The notes under the pieces: generated by a model
The model's database searches: none
What the model saw: the letters and a program-made list of their open reading frames with translations, nothing else
Told to the model about the DNA's origin: nothing
Origin: Saliniradius amylolyticus
Lineage (GTDB): Bacteria > Pseudomonadota > Gammaproteobacteria > Enterobacterales > Alteromonadaceae
Length of the DNA stretch: 64,000 bases
Reading direction: 5' to 3'
Assembly: GCF_003143555.1 (NCBI RefSeq)
Contig: NZ_CP029347.1
Coordinates: forward strand, 248,001-312,000
Made by a program: the position numbers and the translations under genes
Part shown: piece by piece, positions 35,141 to 44,941 of the stretch
How the letters are laid out: every line of letters begins with the position of its first letter
Numbering within the stretch: position 1 is the first letter of the stretch

Positions 35141-36344
35141 ATACAACGCCCGCAATCAAGGCGGAGAGCTGGTTAAGGGGATCATGGATGCCTCCGACCA
35201 CGATGCGGTTGCCAAGTATTTGCGTGACCAGGGATTGATCCCTCTGGATGTGATGGAAGAGCGCCAACCTACTCAGGTAGGTAATGTCGGTGCCTGGTTC
35301 CGGGGCCGGGTGAGCCTAGATGAACTGGTGATTTTCTCACGTCAGATGTACTCGTTAACCAAGGCCGGTATTCCTATTATCCGAGCCTTGGAAGGCATTG
35401 CTAGCACTACGACGAATAAACGCCTGAAAACAGCATTAGAAGATGCTGTCGATCAGTTAGGGCGAGGGCGTAATCTGTCCACGGCCTTTAATCGTCACCC
35501 CGATATTTTTAACCAGTTGTATGTTAGCGTGGTGCATGTGGGTGAGAATACCGGCCAATTGGATGAGTCCTTTCTTTCTCTTACGCAATACCTGTCTCGC
35601 GAACAAGAAACTCGTAAACAGATAGCATCAGCCATTCGCTATCCTATTTTTGTTATGTTTGCCATTGGCGTGGCACTGGTGATTATGAACATTTTTGTTA
35701 TCCCCACCTTTGCCAATATGTTCAGTCGACTGGGCGCCGAGCTGCCGCCCATGACTCAGTTTCTTATCGGTATGTCCAATCTGTTTGTGCATTATTGGTA
35801 TCTGCTTATATTGGCCCTGATAGTGGGCATATTCGCAGTGCGTCAATATCTTAACACTGATTACGGACGGGAAAGCTGGGATAAGCGCAAACTCAGGCTT
35901 TATGCAGTGGGCAGTATTATGGAACGCTCCTTGCTTTCCCGATTTGCCAGGAGCTTTACGCTAATGTTGCGAGCGGGCATTCCGATGACTTATGCCTTAA
36001 GTCTGGTTTCTGACTCGGTGGATAACGCCCATATGAGCAAGCGAATTAGTGAGATGCGTAAAAACATCGAAAAAGGCGAGAGCCTCTCTAAAGTATGTAA
36101 GAAAAGCGGATTGTTTACTCCTCTGGTGTTGCAGATGATCGCCGTGGGTGAGGAAATTGGTCAGGTGGATGTGCTGCTCAGAGATGTGGCTGACTTTTAT
36201 GAACGAGAGGTGGAATACGACCTCAAAGCCTTGACCTCGAAAATAGAGCCTATACTGATCGCGATCGTTTCAGTCATGGTGTTGGTATTGGCTCTGGGAA
36301 TATTTACACCCATGTGGGATATGATGGGCGCATTTAAGGGCTAA
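35127..36344 (+). CDS. mshG: MSHA inner-membrane platform protein MshG (PilC/GspF-like)
   Basis: Polytopic core protein of 405 residues on which the pilus is assembled. Two GspF domains are seen: the first after MYSLTKAGIPIIRALEGI (about residues 72-190) and the second after SFTLMLRAGIPMTYALSLV (about 275-395). Three membrane helices lie near 170-192, 218-240 and 374-395. VHVGENTGQLDESF and IAVGEEIGQVDVLL are the paired E-x-x-G-x-L/V motifs of the family. It starts within the last codons of mshE. Confidence 0.95.
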   Translation: MAKYKYNARNQGGELVKGIMDASDHDAVAKYLRDQGLIPLDVMEERQPTQVGNVGAWFRGRVSLDELVIFSRQMYSLTKAGIPIIRALEGIASTTTNKRLKTALEDAVDQLGRGRNLSTAFNRHPDIFNQLYVSVVHVGENTGQLDESFLSLTQYLSREQETRKQIASAIRYPIFVMFAIGVALVIMNIFVIPTFANMFSRLGAELPPMTQFLIGMSNLFVHYWYLLILALIVGIFAVRQYLNTDYGRESWDKRKLRLYAVGSIMERSLLSRFARSFTLMLRAGIPMTYALSLVSDSVDNAHMSKRISEMRKNIEKGESLSKVCKKSGLFTPLVLQMIAVGEEIGQVDVLLRDVADFYEREVEYDLKALTSKIEPILIAIVSVMVLVLALGIFTPMWDMMGAFKG

Positions 36345-36363
36345 CGGTATAGCGGAGAAGACA

Positions 36364-36837
36364 GTGAAAGCGGTGCAGTGGGTTCGTTGGTTAATTCTGG
36401 CTTTGTTTGTCACGGCTTTGGTGGCCGGCATTATCTATATGCAAAGTCGTGCGCCCTCTGAGCAGGACTCAGGGTTTCTGCGTAAGGCGGCTATGTTTGC
36501 CAGTCATGCCGAAAGTGCTCACTGGCAGTGGGCCGCCGAGGGACGGCCCGATCGAATATTACTGCTGTTGTTTGATGAAAGAGGAATAGAACGAGACCGA
36601 CGGCCCGTAGCTATGTCCCCTGAGGGCTGGCCAGTAGCGGAGCGCAGTAACCAGGGCTGTGCTCGCTTATGGCAGCAGGTAATAGGCGAAGCGCCGCGAA
36701 TGAATCAGCAGCGTATCCGCACTGAATATATTGGTCCGGATGATCCCGATCAAAGCGACCTGGGCGGTTGCCGTTATGCTGTGTCTATGGGGCCCAGTTT
36801 CACTTACGATATGAATACCGGCAAAGTGACTCGCTGA
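36364..36837 (+). CDS. mshF: MSHA-locus protein MshF-like
   Basis: The 157-residue product starts at GTG 36364 with GGAGAAG upstream. It has one N-terminal helix (about residues 8-27) and a periplasmic domain with two cysteines (ARLWQQVIGE after QGC, and GGCRYAVSMGPSFTYDM). Sequence similarity to named MshF proteins cannot be checked here; the name rests on position between mshG and the major pilin and on the same single-helix layout. The role of MshF in the pilus is not well defined. Confidence 0.75.
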   Translation: MKAVQWVRWLILALFVTALVAGIIYMQSRAPSEQDSGFLRKAAMFASHAESAHWQWAAEGRPDRILLLLFDERGIERDRRPVAMSPEGWPVAERSNQGCARLWQQVIGEAPRMNQQRIRTEYIGPDDPDQSDLGGCRYAVSMGPSFTYDMNTGKVTR

Positions 36838-36985
36838 CTTGAGTCGCAGTTGCTATGAAACCCCGATCTTTTCTGGGTTGACGGGCAGTGAAAAGGTCTG
36901 CCCGAAAATAGAAAACAGTTGCTTTTCTGGATAAAAAAAGCACAATACACGAAAAAGTATCAATCTCTATATAAAGGTATTAAAT

Positions 36986-37498
36986 ATGCAACAACAACGT
37001 GGTTTTACACTGATTGAACTGGTCATTGTAATTGTTATTTTAGGGATTCTGGCGGTGACAGCCGCGCCGAGATTTATTGATTTAACGGACGAGGCCAGAG
37101 TGTCTTCGGTGACGGGCGTAAAAGGAAGCATTCAGAGTGCTGCCAACATTATTTATTCACAAGCTGCCGTGGACAGTAGCTTATCAGGAGATGCAACAGT
37201 TAACGGAATTAACACCGTGAATGGCTATCCAACCGCGACGGCAGCAGGCATTATCCTGGCCTCGCAATTGGACTCTGCGGCTAATGAGTCTGCAAACGTC
37301 ACCTCGGAATTCCTTCACGCTATTACTGCGGAGTCTGCGGATGAGGCGGGTGATGGTGAAATAGCGTTGACGCTATCCAGTGTTCTGGCTCAGGGTGACC
37401 AGGCAGCGATTGAAGCAACTAACTGTTATGTTAAGTATGTAGAGACCGACAGCTCTGATACTCCGCCAACAGTTACAAGCGATACCTCTGGGTGCTAA
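36986..37498 (+). CDS. mshA: MSHA major-pilin-type prepilin (MshA/MshB)
   Basis: Type IV prepilin of 170 residues. A six-residue leader (MQQQRG) is followed by [20 protein letters not shown], with Glu5 of the mature protein; cleavage by the prepilin peptidase is after the Gly. The C-terminal part has a cysteine pair (C near 147 in ATNCYVKY and the terminal Cys), the disulfide-bounded region. Vibrio and Shewanella loci carry two genes here, mshB then mshA; this window has one, and its rich Ala/Ser/Thr composition and 148-base leader suggest the major subunit. The symbol is by position; MshB is possible. Confidence 0.85.
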   Translation: MQQQRGFTLIELVIVIVILGILAVTAAPRFIDLTDEARVSSVTGVKGSIQSAANIIYSQAAVDSSLSGDATVNGINTVNGYPTATAAGIILASQLDSAANESANVTSEFLHAITAESADEAGDGEIALTLSSVLAQGDQAAIEATNCYVKYVETDSSDTPPTVTSDTSGC

Positions 37499-37505
37499 CC
37501 CCAGA

Positions 37506-37531
37506 GCAGGAGCGGCGTTGGTCGCTTCTGC
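37506..37531. repeat. Hairpin between the major pilin and mshC
   Basis: GCAGGAGCG (37506-37514) pairs with CGCTTCTGC (37523-37531), a 9-bp stem with one G-T wobble and an 8-base loop, with no T tract. It fits an RNA stabiliser or partial attenuator that raises pilin output over the minor pilins. Confidence 0.55.
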
Positions 37532-37552
37532 AGCCTTCGCCGTGGAAGTTGT

Positions 37553-38074
37553 ATGAGAGGAAAGTCCGGTTTCACACTGATAGAACTGGTCATTGTAATA
37601 ACCATTCTGGGTGTGATTGCGGTGACCGCGATTCCTCGGTTTGCCAATAAAAATAATTTCTCAATATCCTCTTACCAGAACCGTTTAATCAGTAGCCTGC
37701 GCAATATGCAGCAGCGTGCTATGCAGGACACCCGTCCGGACTTTTGTCATCAGGTGGTGTTTGATACCGGTTCGACTCCGGCGTTTGGGCCTCCCAGCCT
37801 GGATTACTCGGTTGGAACGACGCCACCCGCAGGCACCTGTGATACCAACATCGATTATTCGGGCCCGGAATATTTACGCACCTCGGTTAACGAACTGGTC
37901 GAAGATGGCGTCACCATAAGCCTCACTGGCCTGACGACTCATGTCGGCTTTAACACAAGAGGTCAGCCTGTTGTGGGAGCCAGTCAGTCCCGTGTTTGCA
38001 GCAGCGGGTGTCGTATCGACCTTAATGACCGTGCGGTTTGTATCGAATCAGAAGGCTACATCCATGCCTGCTAG
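37553..38074 (+). CDS. mshC: MSHA minor pilin MshC
   Basis: Minor prepilin of 173 residues with leader MRGKSG and helix [20 protein letters not shown], cleaved after Gly. The body contains four cysteines (FCHQVVFD, AGTCDTN, VCSSGCRIDLND) plus a C-terminal Cys. Minor pilins prime pilus assembly at the tip. The ATG at 37553 is the only start that preserves the leader. Its last 11 bases overlap mshD. Confidence 0.92.
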   Translation: MRGKSGFTLIELVIVITILGVIAVTAIPRFANKNNFSISSYQNRLISSLRNMQQRAMQDTRPDFCHQVVFDTGSTPAFGPPSLDYSVGTTPPAGTCDTNIDYSGPEYLRTSVNELVEDGVTISLTGLTTHVGFNTRGQPVVGASQSRVCSSGCRIDLNDRAVCIESEGYIHAC

Positions 38075-38690
38075 GAGGTCGCGTTTTATCCGGGGCTTTA
38101 CTCTGATCGAGTTAGTATTGGGTATCACCGTATTTGCTATCGTAATGACCCTGATTACCAGCCTGATGGCTCCTCAGGCTGGCCGGTCTGTTGATCCTAT
38201 CTTTCAGGTTCGAGCTGCCGAGTTCGCTCAATCGTTACTCAGTGAGATTGTTTCGAAGTCCTTTGACGAGAATTCTGATCGCAGCGGGGGGGAGTTGCGT
38301 TGCGGAGAAGATATCGATGGTGATGGTGTTACTGGTGCCGATGGTGACGGTGATGATATGTGTGCCTGTCCGGCTGATGATTCCGGCTGTGGTTCAGCCA
38401 ATACCATAGGACCGGATGGTGAGGGGCGAGGAGAGTTTGATGATGTGGATGATTATCATAACTTCAGTCAGTCGGGTGCTGGCTTGACTGACTCTCTGGG
38501 CAATGCCTTGCTGGATTCGGACGGAGAGCCACTTTATTCGGGGTACCAGGCCGATTTTAACGTTTTCTATGACGACAATTATGATGGCCAGCCCGATGGA
38601 GATATCGGCCTTGTGAAGGCCATTCGCGTGCAGATTACCACGCCCGGCGGGCAGACACTGCAATTTATTGGCTACCGGGGGAACTACTGA
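38064..38690 (+). CDS. mshD: MSHA minor pilin MshD
   Basis: Starts at ATG 38064, within the end of mshC; the longer frame from 37941 has no leader. The 208-residue product has leader MPARRSRFIRG and helix FTLIELVLGITVFAIVMTLI. The middle is strikingly acidic: GEDIDGDGVTGADGDGDDM resembles Ca2+-binding Asp-x-Asp-x-Asp-Gly loops, followed by CACPADDSGCG and DFDDVDDYHNF-like segments typical of MshD. Calcium-dependent folding is an inference. The stop overlaps mshO (TGATG). Confidence 0.9.
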   Translation: MPARRSRFIRGFTLIELVLGITVFAIVMTLITSLMAPQAGRSVDPIFQVRAAEFAQSLLSEIVSKSFDENSDRSGGELRCGEDIDGDGVTGADGDGDDMCACPADDSGCGSANTIGPDGEGRGEFDDVDDYHNFSQSGAGLTDSLGNALLDSDGEPLYSGYQADFNVFYDDNYDGQPDGDIGLVKAIRVQITTPGGQTLQFIGYRGNY

Positions 38691-39544
38691 TGGATAGGAG
38701 TCATCAGCGGGGGTTTACCTTGGTGGAGCTGGTTGCGGTCATCGCTCTTCTCGGGATTGTGTCTGTAGGGGTGTTTGGTTTTATCGGCAGCAGTACTCAG
38801 GTGTATGTGAATGCCTATGAGCGAGATCAGTTATTAAGTGATGCGCGCTATGTTCTCAAGCGGTTTAACCGTGAACTTCGGGGGGCTATGCCGGGCAGCG
38901 TGAGAATTACCGAAAGCAGCGGCTTCGCCTGTATGGAATATGTGCCCATTATGACCAGTACTCAATATGGTGATATTCCAGTGGCTCCGGAGGCGAAGGC
39001 TGACCAGATTGAGTTAGTGCCATTAGGTCTTAGTCATGATAGTAACCAGTACCGAATATATGTATATCCCCTGGATTCGTCAGAGGTGTATATTGATAGC
39101 GGCAATGTACCGGATGATGACAACAAGGTGGCCTTTTTAGGCAGTGATGCAAACACACAGCCGTCGACGGACGATCCCGCTAAGAACATGGTCGAATTGG
39201 TGAATACCTCCGGCATCCCGGATGAGACGCATTTTAGCGACGACTCGCCAGCCAAAAGGCTTTACGTGGCAGATAATCCGGTGGCTTTTTGTCTGGAAAA
39301 CGGCGAAATACGCCGTTACACGAGCTATGGTTATATGAGTAGTCTGAATAAAGGTCTGATGGGGACGGGTGTATTAATGGCTGAAAACCTCGTCAATGAT
39401 TTATCCGAGCCGACAGATACGCCCTTCCGGGTAGCTACCACTACGCTACAGAGTAACGCGGTGGTGCAGCTTCGGCTTTTGTTTGAGCGCAACGATCAGG
39501 TAGTGGTGTTTCACAATGAAATCCATGTCAGTAATTCCCCTTAA
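38690..39544 (+). CDS. mshO: MSHA minor pilin-like protein MshO
   Basis: The 284-residue prepilin-like protein has leader MDRSHQRG and helix FTLVELVAVIALLGIVSVGV, with a PulJ/GspJ-like beta body (YVLKRFNRELRGAMPGSVRI). One Cys pair (FACMEY and AFCLENG) may form a disulfide. Its stop overlaps the beginning of mshP by 29 bases, so translation is coupled. It probably sits in the tip complex with MshC, D and P. Confidence 0.9.
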   Translation: MDRSHQRGFTLVELVAVIALLGIVSVGVFGFIGSSTQVYVNAYERDQLLSDARYVLKRFNRELRGAMPGSVRITESSGFACMEYVPIMTSTQYGDIPVAPEAKADQIELVPLGLSHDSNQYRIYVYPLDSSEVYIDSGNVPDDDNKVAFLGSDANTQPSTDDPAKNMVELVNTSGIPDETHFSDDSPAKRLYVADNPVAFCLENGEIRRYTSYGYMSSLNKGLMGTGVLMAENLVNDLSEPTDTPFRVATTTLQSNAVVQLRLLFERNDQVVVFHNEIHVSNSP

Positions 39545-39956
39545 GAAGGGGCAGCGAGGTAGTATGCTGATGATGAGTGTGTTTGTGATGGTCGTCATTG
39601 CTTTGTTGGGGCTGGCCCTCACTAAGATGCTATCGGCCTCAAATAACGCTATTGTTTATGAGGTCTATGGGGTGCGGGCGTTATATGTGGCCAGGGCGGG
39701 GCTAGAGCATAAGCTGGCGGAAGTGTTTCCTCTTAATGGTGGCACAAGGCAATGTGAAAGTGACGATGACAATGATGATCAGCAAACGATAAATGCTCAG
39801 GGGCTGGCAGGATGTCGTTTTAACGTCCAGTGTGCGGAAGAAACATATTCAGACAGCACCTACTTTAGGTTTAAGTCAGAGGGTTTATGTGTGGCCGCTA
39901 ATAATGTAGTGATTTCGCGCACTCTGAGAGTAGATGCGCAGGAACTAAACAATTAA
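39516..39956 (+). CDS. mshP: MSHA biogenesis protein MshP (PilX/GspK-like)
   Basis: The 146-residue product has a pilin-like N-terminus, GSMLMMSVFVMVVIALLGLALTKML, without the Glu5-type FTLxE motif, as in PilX/MshP proteins. Three to four cysteines follow (QCESDDD, GCRFNVQCAEE). The ATG at 39525 (MSVIPLKKGQRG) is an equally good start. It lies inside the last codons of mshO and ends 39 bases before the mshQ start. Confidence 0.87.
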   Translation: MKSMSVIPLKKGQRGSMLMMSVFVMVVIALLGLALTKMLSASNNAIVYEVYGVRALYVARAGLEHKLAEVFPLNGGTRQCESDDDNDDQQTINAQGLAGCRFNVQCAEETYSDSTYFRFKSEGLCVAANNVVISRTLRVDAQELNN

Positions 39957-39995
39957 ACGGCTGAAGCCGGTGTGACAGAGGTAGAGGTAAGGGCT

Positions 39996-42900
39996 ATGCA
40001 ACATAATCGTGTTTGGTTAAAACTTCGGGTCTTGGTTTTGGGAGCCCTGGCGAGCGCTGGCGCAATGGCGCAGGAACTGCCGCAATGTGAGGTGGTATTT
40101 ACCAATGCGGTGTCCGGAAATGGGGCAGGTTCGCAGCTGATCATGAACAACAGTTCTCAGATCACCAACCTGGGAGGCAATAATCAGCTTTCTTTTGATA
40201 CACCTTCACCCTATAACACCGGCAGTGACGGTTACTGGCACGACGGGCGTTGTGATAATGCCGCGTGTGAACTGACAGGGACCGCACTGGCATTGGAGCT
40301 GCCGGCCATGCCTGTGGACTTGCCGAGTATCAATGGGCAGTGGGTTTCCAGAGGGCAGGACATCACCATCCCCTCCAGCGGCCAACTGAACGCTAATGAA
40401 TTCTCAGGACTTTCCACCTGGGGCGGTGCCAATATTACCTTCGAAACCGATGACTATGACACCTTCTCTGTGGGGTCTTTACAACCTGCCAACAATGCCT
40501 CGGTTAGTTTTTCTCAAGGGACTTACTATATTGACACCTTTACTTTAAACGGTGGTAACCGAGCAGAGTTCGGCGGGGGAACCTATTATATTGATACCTT
40601 CAACGTAGGTAATAATTCTGAGCTTCTGCTTCGTCCCGGTACCTATTATATCAACAGGTTGACAATCCAGCAGGGCAGTGAGGTGAGTGTTGAGGGGAAC
40701 GGTACCGTCACTATTTATACCCAAAGGCTGGAAACCAATTCTGTCCAGGTTAATGGTTTAAATGGCAATGCCAATCTGGAGGTTTATGTAACCGGTGGCT
40801 TATCTGGCTACGATTTGCTCGTTACCGGCACATCACATCTGCAGGGGCTGTTTTATGTCGATGGTTCTACCGAGCTCAACAACACATCCGAAGTGACGGG
40901 AGCGCTGTCCTCGAACGAGCTGTATATGCGCAACTCTTCAAAGGTGAATTATGATGGTGGGGCCATCCAGGGTGCGAGCCGCTGTGAGTCTCAAGACCAA
41001 GGGGACGATGATGTTCAGGCCTGCGAAGTCAGTTTCCCGACGGTAATATCGACCACCGCTTCCGGCCAGGTGCGACTGTCCGGGTCGGCAACCGATATCT
41101 ACGGCACTATCAATGGTGCAGTGGTGACGCCGACAATGGTGAGAAATGGCAATCCAAACTGTGATGGTGGTGCCTGTAGTGCCACCGGAACGGCTGCTGC
41201 GGCACTCGACTTTCCTGAGTGGTGCGCGTCAGACGAAGAACTTAAACCGAAGAGTGACCTGGTGCTCGAAGCCGGTCAATCTTACTGTTACGGGGACCTG
41301 AAGCTATCCGGACAACGCGATATTCGGGTTAATGGCACCGGCACGGCGACGCTCTATCTAACCGGAGATGCGCAGGTAACTGGCCCTGCGGAACTGAACA
41401 CGGGAGGCTCCCCCGATCAGCTGCGTATTGTGACCCAAGGTGACTTTAGCCACACTGGTAACGGTGATACCCATGCTTTCATCTACAGCCAGGGACAGCT
41501 TGAACTTGGGGGGAATGTCGATTACTACGGCGCCTTCCAGAGTGAGTCTGAGGTCTGGGTGCATGGTAACTCCACCGTGCGTTATTTTGGTGACGTGGCA
41601 GAGCAGTGTGGCCCCGGAGGAAGCGAGGATGAGGTTCATCATTATCGCTTGCTGCATGATGCCACTGCATATACCTGCGGCGCTTCTACAGTTACTATTC
41701 GCGCTTGTGCCGACCAGGCCTGTACCAGCCAGGTGACCGATGCGGTGAGCATGACATTATCGGCCTCCGATGGTGCCAGCTTCAGCCCTTCTAGCCAGAC
41801 ATTTAATGGTAATGCTACCGTCGAGCTGACTAAGTCGACTGCCGGCGAAACGACATTGTCTGTAGCAAGCGCTACCCCCAGTGCGCCGGTATTATGTGAA
41901 AGCGACAGTGGTGGCGACTGTCGAGTGTCGTTCAGCGATGTGGGTTTGAATGTGTCATGGGGGAGCGCCGCTTCTGTGGTCAATATTCCTTCACAGCAAG
42001 CACAGTCAGCCTGGCCTGAAACCTTATATGTCTCTTTGGGAGAGGCACAAAGCTGCCAGGCGGACATCGCCGGTGGGCAATTACAGTTGGCAGTGCAGTG
42101 TGTCAGCCCGGGAAGCTGTAATAACAACATGTTTGCCATTGATGGGAGCACCACAGGAGATACGGAAAACTATGCCGATGCGGGCGTAACATTTGACGAA
42201 AATGGTATTGCCGAAGTTCCGGCCGGTTTCCTGAGGTATGATGACGCCGGTCAGATAAAACTCAATGTTCAGGTTGCAGGTACACAGGTCTCTGGCAGCT
42301 CTAATGCCTTCGCGGTAGCTCCATTATTGTCTTTGGGTCTGGGGACAAGTGCGACTACAGGGGAGACAGATGCCTTTGTTGCTGCAGAGGACTTGCCTTT
42401 AAGTGTCCGGGCCGTCGGAGCTCAAGGCGCTGTAACCCCCAATTATCAGCCCGGTGATCTTAGGTTGAGATTACAACAGAGTATGCCTCAATCGAATGCC
42501 GTTACAGCTGTATTTGCTCCCGGAAATCTGAGTAGCCAGCCGACAACGGACTCCGGTTTTAGCAATTATGACGACGAGCTTATCGGTACCTTTACTCAGG
42601 GCGAGGCAAGCTGGATAGGGAGCTTGAATGAAACTGGTGAGTATTCGCTGACACTTCAGGATAATAATTACTACGGCGTGAGTATTAATTCTAATGCTGT
42701 GAGTTGGCTCAGTGTGCCACACCATATGACGCTGGAGATAACAGCACATACTTTAAACGCCACCAGTGGTTTTATCTATCTCCAACAAACCACCGAACTT
42801 GGACAAGCTGCTGAAGTGGTGCTGACAGCTCGCAATAAAGCCGGTGAAGTGACTGCGAATTACAGTGGCGAATTGTGGCAACTGACGACGCCTGAGATTC

Positions 42901-43640
42901 AACAATGGGCAGTGACCGATGAGGCCTACCAGCAGCGAGCTCAGTTGATGCCCGGCGGAGAGCTATCCCATAACCTTGGGGTTAGTTTTAGTGAATCGGC
43001 AGGGGTGGGGAATTATACCATTGATGGGTCCGTAACCTATCAGCGTCCTGCAGCCAGTACACTAACCAATGTTCCCCCCGGATCTAATGAGCTTACCCTG
43101 TCTGCCCCACCAGAGGTCTTCCAGTTGGCATACGGCGATCATCTTCTGTGTATTCGCGAGAATGCAGACGATAACGATTGTGATGGCGTGCTGGTGACTT
43201 CCGGACAGCTGACTGAATTGCGCCATGGGCGGGCAGTATTACAAAACGCGTATGGTCCCGCCGGTGAACCGTTAGATGTCCCCTTGCAGATTGAGTACTA
43301 CAACGGCAGTCGTTGGGTAGTAAATCGGGATGACTATGTCACCGATTACGACAGTGATGAGGTTACCGTGGATGATGAGCTGGGTCTTGAGTCTCACTCT
43401 GGTATTGTCGAAGCGGGCCGCGCCCCATCGGCCCACGGATTTGTGATACAGGCCTACGCCAATAGTCATGAGTCCCAGGCCGAGTGGGATGTGCCGCAAT
43501 ACCTGGAGTATGACTGGGATGGCGATGGCAGTCATGATAATGATCCCCAGGCTGATGTTCGCTTTGGGCTTTATCGCAGTAATGACCGCATCATCAACTG
43601 GCGGGAAGTTCAGGAAGACGAGCAGGGCGAAACCAATTAG
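39996..43640 (+). CDS. mshQ: MSHA adhesin-like protein MshQ
   Basis: Very large exported protein, 1214 residues from the ATG at 39996 (a GTG 24 bases earlier is possible), with signal MQHNRVWLKLRVLVLGALAS ending AMAQ. The first third is Asn/Ser/Gly-rich with three GTYYI segments (residues about 175-225) like a beta-helix. A second copy of the same module follows from about 345. The C-terminal half is an Ig-like/DUF6701 region ending in YDWDGDGSHDNDPQADVRFG, the conserved MshQ tail with a DWDGDG Ca2+-type loop. Cysteines recur through it. It is the last gene of the operon and probably tip-located or surface-exposed; the adhesive role is inferred from position. Confidence 0.9.
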   Translation: MQHNRVWLKLRVLVLGALASAGAMAQELPQCEVVFTNAVSGNGAGSQLIMNNSSQITNLGGNNQLSFDTPSPYNTGSDGYWHDGRCDNAACELTGTALALELPAMPVDLPSINGQWVSRGQDITIPSSGQLNANEFSGLSTWGGANITFETDDYDTFSVGSLQPANNASVSFSQGTYYIDTFTLNGGNRAEFGGGTYYIDTFNVGNNSELLLRPGTYYINRLTIQQGSEVSVEGNGTVTIYTQRLETNSVQVNGLNGNANLEVYVTGGLSGYDLLVTGTSHLQGLFYVDGSTELNNTSEVTGALSSNELYMRNSSKVNYDGGAIQGASRCESQDQGDDDVQACEVSFPTVISTTASGQVRLSGSATDIYGTINGAVVTPTMVRNGNPNCDGGACSATGTAAAALDFPEWCASDEELKPKSDLVLEAGQSYCYGDLKLSGQRDIRVNGTGTATLYLTGDAQVTGPAELNTGGSPDQLRIVTQGDFSHTGNGDTHAFIYSQGQLELGGNVDYYGAFQSESEVWVHGNSTVRYFGDVAEQCGPGGSEDEVHHYRLLHDATAYTCGASTVTIRACADQACTSQVTDAVSMTLSASDGASFSPSSQTFNGNATVELTKSTAGETTLSVASATPSAPVLCESDSGGDCRVSFSDVGLNVSWGSAASVVNIPSQQAQSAWPETLYVSLGEAQSCQADIAGGQLQLAVQCVSPGSCNNNMFAIDGSTTGDTENYADAGVTFDENGIAEVPAGFLRYDDAGQIKLNVQVAGTQVSGSSNAFAVAPLLSLGLGTSATTGETDAFVAAEDLPLSVRAVGAQGAVTPNYQPGDLRLRLQQSMPQSNAVTAVFAPGNLSSQPTTDSGFSNYDDELIGTFTQGEASWIGSLNETGEYSLTLQDNNYYGVSINSNAVSWLSVPHHMTLEITAHTLNATSGFIYLQQTTELGQAAEVVLTARNKAGEVTANYSGELWQLTTPEIQQWAVTDEAYQQRAQLMPGGELSHNLGVSFSESAGVGNYTIDGSVTYQRPAASTLTNVPPGSNELTLSAPPEVFQLAYGDHLLCIRENADDNDCDGVLVTSGQLTELRHGRAVLQNAYGPAGEPLDVPLQIEYYNGSRWVVNRDDYVTDYDSDEVTVDDELGLESHSGIVEAGRAPSAHGFVIQAYANSHESQAEWDVPQYLEYDWDGDGSHDNDPQADVRFGLYRSNDRIINWREVQEDEQGETN

Positions 43641-43663
43641 TGATGTAGATCGTTAACCCTGAC

Positions 43664-43717
43664 AAAACGGCGCTTTTGGTGGATTTTTAAACCCAGGTTC
43701 ACCAAGGCGCCGTTTTT
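43664..43717 (+). terminator. Terminator of the MSHA operon
   Basis: AAAACGGCGC (43664-43673) pairs with GCGCCGTTTT (43707-43716), the arms extended by TTTGGTG/CACCAAG, followed by a T run. It lies 23 bases after mshQ. Bases 43718-43854 are the mreB leader; no other gene is visible. Confidence 0.88.
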
Positions 43718-43839
43718 ATTAACTTTCTATACTCAGGGATGTACTGCTAGCTTGCTGTCACCCCGGCCCGTTGGTAAAGTTACCCCATTTAGCCAAGAAC
43801 GCTTTTCTTTCAGAAAATTCTGAAAACCAACTGTTTTAA

Positions 43840-44898
<1,059 letters not shown>

Positions 44899-44903
44899 AA
44901 AAA

Positions 44904-44926
44904 GGGCGGCGTAAGCCGCCTTTTTT
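44904..44926 (+). terminator. Hairpin with T tract between mreB and mreC
   Basis: GGCGGC / GCCGCC with a GTAA loop is preceded by seven A and followed by six T, five bases after the mreB stop, 16 bases before mreC. It probably lowers mreCD expression relative to mreB, because the genes normally form one unit. Confidence 0.85.
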
Positions 44927-44941
44927 GCCACTATTACCTTT

